DNA of 64,000 nt from assembly GCA_031769625.1 (NCBI GenBank), contig JAUIMM010000188.1, positions 7,358,501 to 7,422,500 on the forward strand. Direction: 5' to 3'. Below are positions 11,939 through 23,430 of the stretch, piece after piece (position 1 is the stretch's first letter; the number at the start of each line of letters is the position of its first letter). Source of the stretch: Taudactylus pleione (Eukaryota > Chordata > Amphibia > Anura > Myobatrachidae). The notes beneath the pieces are model-generated. The model made no database searches. It was given only the letters and a program-made list of their open reading frames with translations, and had not been told where the DNA came from. Made by a program: the position numbers and the translations under genes.

Positions 11939-13189
11939 TGGAATATTTATAGTGTTAATTAATATATGAAATCTTAGGGTATGCTAAAACCGTGGCAGAG
12001 CAGCATGCTGAGATGTGTAGTTCCACAGGTTACCTGCCCCTGACCTACAGTATCCTTCCATAATATGTGGCAAGATTTATATGTTGTATTACATTTACAA
12101 CATGTCTTTTACATCTGAAAATTCACAGGGATCTTGGTTTTCTTTGTGTTCCCATCTAACCTTAGGGGTTGTGTAGTTTCTAGATCTTTTCCACAGTTGT
12201 CACGCCGGAGTCTGGTTTGTGAAATACTGACACTAAGTGTGAGGTAACACTATAATGCGGTATATTATACATTGGCCAGTGCAGGCTGCGTGAGAAACGT
12301 ACTGTACTTGAAACTATTAAGTCACTATACATAGAACTTATTAGGGTGCTTTGAAAAATGTGTTTGTTAATACTGGTAAGGTTGTAAACGCCTCACGCTG
12401 CTGTATTCCCAATACGTACTAGGTTCAACTGTTCCAAAATTTTTTTTTATTGCTATCTTTATTGATCACACATGAAATACAGAAGTCCATGGTAATGCGG
12501 ATGCTGTAACAGTGTATATCACAAACAAGGGGGATTTAAACCAAAAACAGAGGAAGAATTAAATTAAACTTGTGGCGTCGGTAATCCTGTAATTGCCCTA
12601 TACGAGGACAGGCAGCAAGTTGGCAACATTCGACGGCACACCCTGCCAAATTAAATTTCACCCAAGGTAAGAGTGATCATTTTGTTAATATTTACGAACA
12701 ATAATGATTAATAGACAGACACATAGACGTAGAAAGATAGGGAGGACGGGAGAGGGGAAAGATTAGGGGTCAGGGGGTGTGTGGAATTCCTTCACCTGGA
12801 AAATTATTACTTAAAAAAGGAAAAGGTGACAGTACCAGCTCAGCAGGACGAGGATCAAATATGGGTGAATCACCCAGGCGACCTTCATCGTCCTCCAGGG
12901 TAAGGCGCGTGATGGTAGTTAGACTATTTGAACTTGAGCTATCGAAACCATATCGAGCAGTATTCCTGATCTCTATCTGCCGTGGATGAGGTGATCCATG
13001 GACATATAGAGATCCGGCCGAGGACACTTGTGAGCGTACAATAACCTAATTTTCTCCGGCCAGGATTGAGGTGCGTGTGTATATATAATATTTGAGACAC
13101 TCTCTTGTAGTAATAGATGTGTGCAAGAGTAAGGAAAAAAAGCTAGTTAGTTTGCATTGGATTACTTGACTTGGAGTGATCCACTAGTG
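10561..13189. other. dym: Intron 1 DNA with minor repeats
   Basis: Mostly unrecognised. There is an (ATA)n microsatellite at about 11906-11935. Around 12440-12700 a T-run followed by TTATTGATCACACATGAAAT looks like the reversed 3' end of a retroposon, but no coding part supports this. No gene seen. Confidence 0.4.
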
Positions 13190-14211
13190 CAGCGGTTCTC
13201 AGGTAATTTTGCTCTGGGACCCCCTCTGACGACAAAACGTTTTACGGGACACCTGTGAATTACTGTAGAACAGAGCTGCTAGAAATATCATCAAACAAAG
13301 AGAGCTAATTATCAACATTAATACTCCTTACATGGCATCTGCCATCCCCACCTACCCCTTATATGGCATCTGCCATCCCACCTACCCCCTATATGGCATC
13401 TGCCATCACCCTCACATGCCCCTAACATGCTCATCAGGAGGCCTCCACCCATATACTATGTAAGCCTGGTTATTCTCCCTTTTACATGCTGTTTTGGCTG
13501 GACATGGACGCTGTAGGCCACAGAGGAGTGGGAAGGCACACTTTTCTCCTCCATTGGACAGAGGAATTTGCGCAGAGGAGTGGGAGGGCACACTTCTCCT
13601 CTTTCATTGGACGCAGGAATCCGCACAGAGGAGTGGGAGGGCACACTTTTCTCCTCCATTGGTCGCAGGAATCTGCGCTGAGTAGTGGGAGGGCACACTT
13701 CTCCTTCATTGGACGCAGGAATCCGCACAGAGGAGTGGGAAGGCACACTTTTCTCCTCCATTGGATGCAGGAATCTGTGCAGTGGAGTGGGAGGGCACAC
13801 TTCTCCTCCATTGGATGCAGGAATCCGCACAGAGGAGTGGGAGGGCACACTTTTCTCCTCCATTGGACGCAGGAATATGTGCAGTGGAGTGGGAGGGCAC
13901 ACTTCTCCTCCATTGGATGCAGGAATCCGCACAGAGGAGTGGGAGGGCACACTTCTTCATTGGACGCAGGAATCCACGCTGAGGAGTGGGAGGGCACACT
14001 TTTCTCCTCATGCAGCCCTATTGCATGTGCCTTCATTATGACCTCCCTCTACTGTGCATAGGAGGAAGTCATGTGACACTGTCGCAGCAGGTCCCGTCTG
14101 ACTTTTTCCCCTTGCTAAAGATGACTGCACAGTGCACCTCAGCCATCAGGTATCCACATCATGCAACCCCATCATTGGGCGGTGTCGCTACCTACAGTTT
14201 AAGAACCGCTG
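13190..14211. mobile_element. hAT-type MITE with 8-bp target duplication
   Basis: Terminal inverted repeats CAGCGGTTCTCA (left) and AAGAACCGCTG (right), flanked by a perfect 8-bp direct repeat CACTAGTG at 13182-13189 and 14212-14219. The CAG start and 8-bp duplication are diagnostic of the hAT superfamily. It has no transposase; its interior is taken over by the minisatellite at 13520-14010. Confidence 0.88.
13520..14010. repeat. 52-bp minisatellite inside the hAT MITE
   Basis: About nine units of roughly 52 bp containing GAGGAGTGGGAGGGCACACT and TCCATTGGACGCAGGAATC. Sub-variants alternate (CCGCACAGAGG versus TGTGCAGTGG), giving a two-unit higher-order pattern. Several overlapping open frames on both strands are repeat artefacts. 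Confidence 0.9.
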
Positions 14212-14439
14212 CACTAGTGGTAATATTGTTTGTCAAAGGAATTAAATCAGATGCAGAATGGCAGCATTAGCTGAAGCAGAAAGATGGCCTTCAGGAAATA
14301 TAAGCAGACTCTGAATAATGAAGACAAATGTGTATCCGGTCAGACGGAAGGAGGCCAAGAAGGTGATCAGATGTGCAACGGCACAGGCTGGAGAGAAAAT
14401 AGTCCAGTCTGTAGGTAAAGGGGGCAGAACTTTGTTTTT

Positions 14440-14960
14440 CTCCGTTCTTTAAAAAAAAACATACAGGTGCTGGTTACACCATTAACCAAATTATTCAACC
14501 AGTCACCAGCTACAAGAATAACTCCAGGGGACTGGAAGAGATCTAATGTAGTCCCACTAGAAGTAAGGAAGAGGCAAGTAACTACCAACCAGTGAGCCTA
14601 ATGCTGGGTACAGACTAGGCGATGTGTGTTCCCGGACTATATTACGTCCATCAGGCTGACGTTTTGTATCCGTGGCACATATCAGAACGATGTAAAGAAG
14701 TACGGAACAATCCCTTGTTCCATCCTTCGTTACCTTGCATGGCGCCGCATGCGATATCGTCTGATTGGCCGTGCAGCATGGCTGACCAGAAGATATCACT
14801 AACGTACGCGGGTGCACGCAGATTGACTGTACACACTGAGATCCAGACGATGGGTCATTCCGATTAGGCCGGAAACAACATATCGGCCCAATATCGCTCC
14901 AGTGTGTACCCAGCATCACATCAGTAGTAGTGAGATTGATGGAAGCACTGACATTAACGC
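14440..14960 (+). pseudogene. CR1/L2-like LINE reverse-transcriptase scrap, split by a MITE
   Basis: On the + strand the sequence reads LFNQSPATRITPGDWKRSNV, then after a frameshift KEEASNYQPVSL, then beyond the MITE TSVV-RLMEAL. This is the conserved region of CR1/L2-type LINE reverse transcriptases (a WKR-NVVP ... NYRPVSLTSV-GK-ME pattern). Only about 70 residues remain, with a frameshift, so it is dead. The interruption is the MITE at 14599-14905. Confidence 0.7.
14599..14905. mobile_element. MITE with TGCTGGGTACA termini
   Basis: The left ATGCTGGGTACAGACTAGGC and right CCAGTGTGTACCCAGCAT are inverted repeats. The body is rich in CGAT/ATCG palindromes. It interrupts the LINE scrap, whose two sides read as neighbouring parts of one protein. 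Confidence 0.75.
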
Positions 14961-15032
14961 GCTCTGGTTGTGCCTGCCAATGTGAACATTTATTGTGGCT
15001 TCTGGTGCTCTCCTGAGCTGATGGGATCATCC

Positions 15033-15180
15033 TGTTTCTTCTTCGGGTTTCGCAGGATCCACAGGGATACCATGGGGTATGTAGTTGGAGTAATCCATTG
15101 CACCAAATGGCTACAGCTTGTCAAGCTCCCAGCATGCACAGGACCTCCTCCCTATATACCCCGCCCCCAGCCACAGGCAT
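15033..15180 (+). repeat. Left inverted terminal repeat of DIRS copy A
   Basis: Contains GGTATGTAGTTGGAGTAATC, CAAATGGCTACAGCTTGTCA and CTCCCAGCATGCAC, all found reverse-complemented near 24225-24370. Confidence 0.8.
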
Positions 15181-15916
15181 TCATTTTTTTTTTGTTTGGA
15201 GCTGCAAGTATCCAGACGCACCTGTTATACAGCGGGACTGCTTTTATTTTATTTTCTTTTTTTCATTTTTCTTAGGTTTTTATATACTACTGGGTTAAGT
15301 TAGTACTAAGCGTTCAAAGCGACGCATGTACTACGACTCCTACTACCTCCACTGATGCCGAAACACCAGCTCCTGAAACGGGCCTTGGGGAATTTCGACG
15401 GATCTCAGCGAAGCTTAGCTAGCAGCGACGCTGGGGCCCGGACTGCAATCGGATCCAAGGAGATGGCAAAGTAAGTGCGCTGCAGTCCTGGTTTCCGGTG
15501 TAGGAAACGCCACGGAGGCTGCTGCTAGTGAGGGCCCGTGAGCTGCGTCCTCACTTAGACCGCTGGGGCCGTATAATCTAATGCCGGGGATGGGTAGTAG
15601 ATGCACTAGCAGCGCACTAGTAAGCGTCTACTACTGTGAGGCCAGTGTACCCGTGCCGATAAGCAGTTTAGACCGCTCCTCCCCCAACCCAGACGCAACT
15701 TCCTGTGTGGGTCCTTCATCTGGTTTGTTATTTATGAACACCTCATGTATTGAGACGTTGGCAGTTCTCCTATGGTGCGCTGCTGTAAGATGGTGATTCT
15801 CAGAGGTGTGGGTCAGTCTCCCTGTATGCCTCTCCCTTGGGTCAGGTATATAGTGCTCTATATCCTACCAAGCCCTCGGGGGTTTGGTCAGTTGATTCAG
15901 AGCCCCTGTGCATTTA

Positions 15917-17555
15917 CAGTCAGGTGCATAAATATTGGGACATTGACAGAATTTTCATATTTTGGCCTCTATTTACCACCACAATGGCTTTGAAATGAAA
16001 CAAACAAGATGTGCTTTAACTGCAGACTTTCAGATTTAATTTGAGGGTAATTACATCCAAATCAGGTGAACGGTGTAGGAATTACAACGGTTTCTATATG
16101 TGCCTCCCACTTTTTAAGGGGCCAAAAGTAATGGGACAAACTAAACAATCCTAAATCTAACTTTCACTTTTTAATACTTTGTTGCAAATCCTTTGCAGAC
16201 AATTACAGCCTGAAGTCTGGAACGCATAGACATCACCAGACGCTGGTTTCATCCCTGGTGATGCTCTGCCAGGCCTCTACTGCAAATGTCTTCAGTTCCT
16301 GCTTGTTCTTGGGGCATTTTCCCTTCAGTTTTGTCTTCATCAAGTGAAATGCATGCTCAATCGGATTCAGATCAGGGGATTGACTTGGCCATTGTATAAC
16401 ATTCCACTTTTTAGCCTTAAAAAAACTCTTTGGTTGCTTTTGCAGTATGCTTCGGGTCATTGTCCATCTGCACTGTGAAGCGCCGTCCAATGAGTTCTGA
16501 AGCATTTGACTGAATATGAGCATATAATATTGCCCGAAACACTTCAGAATTCATTATGCTGCTTTTGTCAGCAGTCACATCATCAATAAATACAAGGGAA
16601 CCAGTTCCATTGGCAGCCATACATGCCCACGCCATGACACTACCACCACAATGCTTCACAGATGAGGTGGTATGTTTTGGATCATGAGCAGTTCCTTTCC
16701 TTCTCTTCCCATCACTCTGGTACAAGTTGATCTTAGTCTCATCTGTCCATAGGATGTTGTTCCAGAACTGTAATGGCTTTTTTAGATGTTGTTTGGCAAA
16801 CTCTAATCTGGTCTTCCTGTTTTTGAGGCTCACCAATGATTTACATTTTGTGGTGAACCCTCTATATTCACTCTTGTGAAGTCTTCTCTTGATTGTTGAC
16901 TTTGACACATATACACCTACCTCCTGGAGTGTGTTCTTGATTTGGCCAACTGTTGTGAAGGGGTTTTTCTTCACCAGGGAAATAATTCTTCTGTCATCCA
17001 CCACAGTTGTTTTCCGTGGTCTTCCGGGTCTTTTGGTGTTGCTGAGCTCTCCGGTGCGTTCTTTCTTTTTAAGAATGTTCCAAACAGTTGATTTGGCCAC
17101 TCCTAATGTTTTTGCTATCTCTCTGATGGGTTTGTTTTGATTTTTCAGCCTAATGATGGCTTGCTTCACTGATAGTGACAGCTCTTTGGATCTCATATTG
17201 AGAGTCGACAGCAACTGATTCCAAATGCAAATGTCACACCTAGAATCAACTCCAGACCTTTTACCTGCTTAATTGATAATGAAATAACGAGGGAATAGCC
17301 CACACTTGTCCATGAAATAGCTTTTGAGTTGATAGTCCCATTACTTTTGGCCCCTTAAAAAGTGGGAGGCACATATAGAAACCGTTGTATTTCCTACACC
17401 GTTCACCTGATTTGGATGTAATTGCCCTCAAATTAAATCTGAAAGTCGGCAGTTAAAGCACATCTTGTTTGTTTCATTTCAAAGCCATTGTGGTGGTGAA
17501 TAGAGGCCAAAATATGAAAATTCTGTCAATGGCCCAATATTTATGCACCTGACTG
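15917..17555 (-). mobile_element. Tc1/mariner element nested in DIRS copy A
   Basis: Terminal inverted repeats of roughly 220 bp begin CAGTCAGGTGCATAAATATT (left) and end AATATTTATGCACCTGACTG (right), flanked by the TA dinucleotides (15915-15916, 17556-17557) expected of Tc1/mariner insertion. The two repeats remain very similar, with single-base differences, so the insertion is much younger than its DIRS host. It encodes one transposase on the minus strand with two frameshifts. Confidence 0.93.
16171..17214 (-). pseudogene. Tc1-like DDE transposase, two frameshifts
   Basis: Cuts and pastes its own element at TA sites. The N-terminus (MRSKELSLSVKQAIIRLKNQ onward) is a paired-type helix-turn-helix followed by the GRPRK basic motif. 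The catalytic triad is visible: D in ILWTDETK, D in MDNDPKHTA, E in SPDLNPIEH. The first 265 codons are open from 17214. A frameshift near 16420 (KATKEFF to the KSFFKAKKWNV frame) and a second near 16255 (after TRDET) break it. The C-terminus reads on in the third frame to the stop at 16171-16173. The composite length, about 340 residues, is normal for Tc1. ATG at 17193 (MRSKEL) is the likelier start. Confidence 0.9.
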
Positions 17556-17855
17556 TACATTTGCATATGAAGTTATATTTGCATTGTATGTGACTGTAAT
17601 GCTAGCTGCTGTATTGACACTGCCTTTTATTTTCTAAACTGTCAGATATATCTATCACTGTGTTTCTCCTCATCCCTCTGTGCAGGTGTGTGGGCTTTTT
17701 CATTTGTCTTTTCAAACATTACTTGAGAAGACAGTCACATTGATTTTTATACCATATACCTGTAATACATTGTCGCACGTTTCCATGCGACAAAGATTTT
17801 ATCTTCTCTGTACCCATTTTTACTTGGTGAGGTTAACAAATGGGTAGATGGTCAT

Positions 17856-18417
17856 GTGACAAGATTGATCTGGAGCTTACCTATTATCTGGAGCTTTTAC
17901 CAGGCCGGCTATTGCTGTAGCCTGGGTGCTATGGAAGAGTGGACGATGTCTCTGGAAGATAGTATACCAGATGCTACCAGAGAACAGCTGTCTTATCTCT
18001 TCCAATTGCGAGAAGCAGCTGTGTATGTTGGAGAAGCAGTTATTGATGCAGATATTTTGGCTTCTAAAGTATCGGCAACCTCGGTGGCTGCTCGAAGGAC
18101 TCTGTGGCTAAGAACCTGGAAGACAGATAGAGGATCCAAGAGTCCTTGGAGCCCTTAAGTCTTTGCCTTTTGTTGGGAAAGTACTGTTTGGGCCGGAATT
18201 GGATAACATAGTGACTGCTCTGGCAGCATCTAAATCTGCTGGGTTACCCTCTACATCTACCCCTAAGTATAGGCAGTTGTCCTTTCACCCACAGGGGAGG
18301 GCGAAGGGACAATCTTTCTTCAGACACTATATTTCCCGCAAGAAAATGCAGACCAAGAAATCCTGGTCAGTCAAACATTCAGCCTCCAAGCCGGACGGTA
18401 AGCCTGCTGCCTGATAG
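17856..18417 (+). pseudogene. DIRS copy A gag-like 3' part
   Basis: Fragments AMEEWTMSLEDSIPD, DADILASKVSATSVAARRTL and FVGKVLFGPELDNIVTAL align with the C-terminal half of the gag-like protein of the young copy at 26220-27677, and both end KPAA-stop. A frameshift lies between about 18130 and 18163. The N-terminal half with its zinc-binding cysteines is missing. Confidence 0.8.
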
Positions 18418-18418
18418 A

Positions 18419-19108
18419 GTGGACCTCCCCCTGGGGGAACTCAGGGTAGGAGGCCGACTTCTCCAGTTTTCTTACCCCTGGCATCAGACAACTACGGATG
18501 CTTGGGTTCGAGAAAAGGTCTCTCATGGATACGCCCTGACGTTCCTGAGGCATCCCCCTCAGAAGGTTTTTGGTATAACTCTTCCTTTAGACCCAGTCAA
18601 GGCCTTGGCACTCCTGAGGTCAGGGGTTATAATCCCCATTCCTGTGACTCAACCGGAAAGGGGTTATTATTCTAATTTGCTTCTGATTCTGAAACCAAAT
18701 GGGTCTCATCGCCCTATTCTGATCTAAAGTCTATCAACAAATTCATCCATGTACCCAAATTCCATATGGTTAGTTATACTGGCAATGGAGCCTGGAGATT
18801 TCATGGTTTCTCTAGACATACAGGATGCGTATCTGCATGAACCTATTGCATGATCTCCCCAAAAGTTTCTGAGGTTTGCGGTGGATCATCAACATTACCA
18901 ATTTCAGGCTCTGCCCTTCAGTCTGTCCACAGCCCCTCGAGTATTCACCAAGATAATGGCAGTCATGGCGGCTCATCTTGGATGACAAAGGAGTCAGGAT
19001 ACTACAATACTTGCACAACCTCCTGATATCTGCATAATATCCGGAGGTTTTACAACACCATCTCCAAATGACCATTGCCCATTTCCATTCTAGGACCCTG
19101 CAACGATG
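18419..19108 (+). pseudogene. DIRS copy A reverse-transcriptase N-terminal part
   Basis: Reads VGGRLLQF ... VSHGYALTFLRHPPQKVFG ... GYYSNLLLILKPNGSHRPIL, then degenerate remnants of the palm (VSLDIQDAYLH, FQALPFSLSTAPRVFTKIMA). A frame break occurs at 18724-18727. It is cut at 19108 by an insertion. Confidence 0.8.
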
Positions 19109-19155
19109 TTCTCCTATTTAACTATCTCTTTTATTTTATCTTTTCTTTCCTTTCC

Positions 19156-19159
<4 letters not shown>

Positions 19160-19231
<72 letters not shown>
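19160..19231. repeat. (TA)n microsatellite
   Basis: About 70 bp of alternating TA, followed by ATCTATCTATCTAATC. Confidence 0.95.
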
Positions 19232-19234
<3 letters not shown>

Positions 19235-19584
19235 CTATCTATCTAATCTCCCTCCTTTTGATATACAACATATGAGTTATTGACATTTAGCGTTCCATGA
19301 TCCTTTCCATTTTTTAACTCTACAAAAATATATATATATTTTTTTTTATACTATACTAATTTCCACCTCTCTACAACTATCCATTGTATAGATCAATTTA
19401 CAGATGAACATGTATGTTTTTGCATGCAAGAAGTGTCTAATACTCGCATTAAATAAACAGTTAAATAAACTGCCATGAATAGAGTATATTTATGCATATA
19501 TATTCTATGTAAACAATAATAATTACATCAGTTTGTATATATGTAAAAAAGAGCAAAACTCCATCCAATTTTATTGTTCACTAA

Positions 19585-19826
19585 TGGTGCATAGACACGG
19601 TCAGATTTGTCAGATGTACAATTGAAAGATTTTTGACTGCATTAAAATGAATGGAATCGTCCAAGTCTGACTGCAAACACATCGGATGTCCTATATCTTT
19701 AGCTGACCATCGGGAACGTGCATCGTTCAGGCATGTCAGATTTTCCTTCAGATATGAACGATTGAATGATTTTTTAAATCGTTATCGTTCAGATCTGAAA
19801 AAAAATCTGACCGTGTGTATGCACCA
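19585..19826. mobile_element. MITE, TGGTGCATACACACGGTCAG family, copy 1
   Basis: The left TGGTGCATAGACACGGTCAG and right CTGACCGTGTGTATGCACCA are inverted repeats. The interior contains CATTAAAATGAATGGAATCG. The same family appears twice at 52098-52436 and 52718-53056; this copy is shorter. Confidence 0.85.
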
Positions 19827-19990
19827 TTAGAAATAAGCTCTCTATCTATTTTCTTCTAAATAGTATATCAATATAATTAGTATTCTGTTTAGTACATTGG
19901 TGTGAAAAAATGTTTGTGTATAGATTATTAAATGTTTCTGTTTAAAATATATACATGGATAGCCTAGATATTGTGTTATCTTTAATCTAA

Positions 19991-20300
19991 AGCTGGATAC
20001 ACACACAATGATTTTGTAAATGAACAATTTTAGTAAACTATTTTCGTTAATTTTTTAAAGGGAAAAATGAACGAAAATAGTTTACTAAATGTAATGAACG
20101 ATTTTTTTGAACTACAAACGATTTTTGCATATTCTATTAATGAAAATCGTTCAGTTGGTCAGTCTGAACTACAAACGTGAATGAACGATAATCGTTCATC
20201 GTTTTAACTTAGAAAGTGAACGATTTTTTCAACGATTGAACGATAAACGATATCGTTAACTATAATCATTAAAAAAATCGTTGTGTGTGTATGCACCTTA
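19991..20300. mobile_element. Foldback MITE, ACACACAACGATTTTT family
   Basis: The outer ends GGATACACACACAATGATTTT and AAAATCGTTGTGTGTGTATGC are inverted, with many AACGAT/ATCGTT palindromes inside. It is related to 43683-44025. Confidence 0.75.
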
Positions 20301-20402
20301 TATATTCAATTGACAAGGTTTGTTTTAAACAAGTGTTTAAGATTAATTATGCTGATAAAACCTGCACAGCTACACATACAGAGACTGTGGCAGTTAGAAC
20401 TT

Positions 20403-20530
20403 AAGGCCCCTATACATCAGCAATTGATTGCAGCAATTTGCAATCGATTAAAAAAGGGAAAGCTTTTTATACACAATCGATTGCAAATTGCAGAATTGCT
20501 GCAATCAATTGCTGATGTATGGGGGCCTTT
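20403..20530. mobile_element. Near-perfect 128-bp palindrome (MITE)
   Basis: Left arm AAGGCCCCTATACATCAGCA and right arm TGCTGATGTATGGGGGCCTT, continuing inward as AATTGATTGCAGCAATTTGC and its complement, with a short loop near 20460. Confidence 0.8.
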
Positions 20531-21389
20531 ACACCTTGACAAAGACGCTGGAGAAATGTTGAAACGCATAGATGATCTTTCTGTAATACTCCTCATTGAC
20601 CAGACACCTGCTGCACCATCCGGATACCAACTGCCGCAACGCTTACCACCCAAGTAACCTTTTCTGTCTGGCACAAAGCCCTTAATAGAACGGATACCAA
20701 CTGCCGGGAAGCCGTCTAGGAGAAAATCGGGCTCCCCTCCTCACGGGTAGAGCCGCTCCATTTGCAGCTCCTAGACACTCACCTCTATTGCCCGCTGATC
20801 AAGCGCAACCACTGCGGCGTTGTTAAAGCCACTTATTAAAGGGAGAACTTTGTCTGGAGCCGTGAGCTATTTGTTGCTGACAGAAAGAGCCACTACATGG
20901 AGTTCCAAGCTCCCCACGAGTGGGTTGAGCTATTACGTTGCGACCACAGTGTACCTGGCCGTTCACCCTCAATGCCGGCTACCTGGGCTCATCACTAACA
21001 CTCCAAAATCCGCTATCACGAGGAGGACTATCCACCTAAAAACTCCTCACTTTGGTGGCAAATATAAATTGAACTTTCAAAGCATTAATACCGGACTTAT
21101 TAAATCATTCAGACTGTAGTCTATTAGAAATCATGTGTGCAGGTCATTACGCTGCAGTTAGAGGAGCACTATTTAAATGTGTTACATTGTATACTTTTTA
21201 TGACATATGTGTCTTTTAATGAGATTGAAATTTTATTTTGCCTGTTAGTAAATAAATAACCCTTCTTTGGATACGAACCAAGTATAAATTGAATTGTCAA
21301 TTGTATTCACCCCTTGATTCACTAGCTGCTTTTTTTTAATTCCCTGCAACGATGGCTTCTATCTCATTGGGATGGCCTGTATCATCTGA

Positions 21390-22270
21390 TAGTCTCAAAT
21401 GATCCGCATCTCACCAGAGGTTCGCCTCTCCCTCGTGTGGTGGCTGCATAAGACTCATTTAGACAAGGGTCGCCCATTATGGATCCCAGATTGGGTACTC
21501 CTCACCACGGTTGCAAGTCTGCGAGGATGGGGCACGGTGACAAGTCATCACACCTTTCAGGGAAGATGGACAGCTCAGGAAAGTCGCCTGCCCATAAATA
21601 TTTTGGAGCTTCGTGCTGTGCACAGGGCACTCCTTCAGGGAAGGCCTGTCCAGAGTCAGTCTGACAACGCAACCACAGTGGCCTACATCAACCATCAGGG
21701 AGGCACTCAAAGTCTGTCCGCCATGAGGGAAAGCGGCAAACATTCTGGTTTGGGTAGAATGCCATCTTCCAGCAATCTCTGCAATATTCATCATTGGAAT
21801 CCTCAACTGGGAAGCGGACTTCCTAAGTCGTCAGGACATACATGCCAAAGAATGGGCTTTTCATACGGACGTCTTTCAGCTCCCGGTGGACAAGTGGGGA
21901 CTTCCGGATGTAGACTTGATGGCATCACGTCCCAACCACAAGGTGCCCAGGTACAGGTTGAGAACAAGGGACCCCTCAGCCGCTTTTGTGGACGCTATTG
22001 GGTGAGACTTCAGGTTGGCATACCTGTTTCCTAAAATCTCCCTCCCTCCCAAGGGTCGTCAGAAAGTTCAAGCAAGAAAGCGGCAGGATAAACCTAATAG
22101 CTCCTGCCTGGCCCAGGAGACATTGGTTCACCGATCTGACAGATCTCTCCATAGACAGTCCGCTTCCACTTCCTCTACGGATGGATTTGCTAGTGCAGGG
22201 TCTGTGCCTGTATCCGGATTTACCTCGGCTAGCTTTGACGGCATGGCTCTTGAGTCTTCCGTCTTAAAGG
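21390..22270 (+). pseudogene. DIRS copy A RNase H and methyltransferase-like region
   Basis: Starts ISPEVRLSLVWWLHKTHLDK, then RNase H landmarks INILELRAVHRALLQGRP and VQSQSDNATTVAYINHQGG; later, in a shifted frame, ILNWEADFLS and the remnant of the DLMAS methyltransferase-like stretch (21915-22000). The position that is TGA in the other two DIRS copies is TGG here (ILVWVE, near 21741). Several frameshifts make it non-functional. Confidence 0.78.
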
Positions 22271-23275
22271 CCAAAGGTTTTTCTACTTCTGTAATCCAGA
22301 CGATGCTTAGTGCAAGGAAGCCTGATTCGGTCCACATTTATAATAGAATTTGTCTTTAATTTTTTCTTTGGTATTCCCACAGAAAATATGACCCTAAGGT
22401 TTTCAGGGTCTCCCGAGTTCTTGCTTTTCTTCAGGCCGGACTAGACTTGGGTCTTCGTCTGGCTATCTCGAGAGTTCAGGTTACTGCATTGTCAGTTTGG
22501 TTCCAGCACAAAATTGCTACTCTGCCAGATGTTAGAACGTTTTTTCAGGGTGTTCTCCGTCTGCAACCTCAGTTTGTCCCTCCGGTGGCACCTTGGGATT
22601 TATCCATGGCTCTCAGGGCGCTGCAGGCTCCCCCCTTTGAACCCTTGGACACAGTGGACCTTAAATGGTTGATAGCGAAGATGCTTTGTCTCCTTTCTAT
22701 CTCAGCTCGCAGAGTTTCTGATTTGGCAGCACTTTCACATCTCTCTCCATATTTGATCTTTCATCAGAATAGAGCTGTTCTCTGTACAAGGGGGGTAACT
22801 TCAAAAGTGGTATCCCGTTTTCATATTAATGAAGAAATGGTAGTCCCAGCCTTTCAGTCTTCTGGCCTTTCTGTAGGTGAAGCTTCTCTGGATGTAGTTT
22901 GAGCTCTTCGTGTCTACGTGGGTCATAAAAGCTCCATCAGAAAATTAGATGCATTTTTGTGTTAGCTGGCCAGCCTCGCTTATGAAAGCCATATAACAAG
23001 TAGACTCTGGCTCGGTGGCTGCGTATGACTATTTCTCATGGCTGATCTCACTGTTCCGAACACGGTGACAGCACATTCTACTCTCTGTGGTAACCATAGT
23101 GGTGTTTAGAAATGGCCCCTATGCAGAACAGTTGTGCAAGGCAGCGACTTGGTCTTCGGTCCACACTTTCATCATATTCTATGCATTTGATACTTTTGCC
23201 TCCTAGGATTCTTCCTTTGGGCGGCGGATTCTCTTCTCTGCTCAGGAGCGTCCCCACCCTTAAGGGAACTGCTTT
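22230..23275 (+). pseudogene. DIRS copy A tyrosine recombinase remnant
   Basis: Recognisable stretches include SSVLKAKGFSTSVIQTMLSA, VQVTALSVWFQHKIATLPDV, LQPQFVPPVAPWDLSMALRA and SISARRVSDLAALS (the catalytic-arginine box), and a degenerate C-terminal box near 23120-23260. The HxxR-Y part is broken by stops and indels after 22902. About 340 residues would be full length. Confidence 0.8.
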
Positions 23276-23289
23276 AGGACATCCCCTGA

Positions 23290-23385
23290 CCCTATGAAAC
23301 CCAAAGAAGAACAAAATAAGAGTTATGGAATAACATTCCTTTTAACTTTTTCTTCGAGGTTCATAGGGTCCACAGGTCACAGACC
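23290..23385 (+). repeat. Internal complementary region of DIRS copy A
   Basis: CCCAAAGAAGAACAAAATAA followed by GAGTTATGGAATAACATTCC and ACCTCG-like sequence is the reverse complement of the outermost left and right ends joined head to tail. This is the DIRS hallmark used to template circle formation. Confidence 0.75.
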
Positions 23386-23430
23386 CTGGCCTCCATTGGG
23401 ATCTGTTCTTTCCTTGTTTGTATCACAGAT

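Larger units (their letters stand above)
19096..21354. mobile_element. 2.2-kb insertion flanked by a 13-bp direct repeat
   Basis: CCCTGCAACGATG occurs at 19096-19108 and again at 21342-21354. The DIRS reading resumes directly after the second copy, so 19109-21341 is an insertion. A 13-bp duplication fits a target-primed retroposon (LINE/SINE class). No protein was recognised. The interior holds a long (TA)n run (19160-19231) and several MITEs, so most of its length may be secondary insertions. The segment 20530-21120 (CCTTGACAAAGACGCTGG and onward) is of unknown class. Confidence 0.75.

Noticed and set aside
13486..14061. 191-codon ORF and its antisense counterpart
   Set aside because: Both are the 52-bp array inside the hAT MITE.
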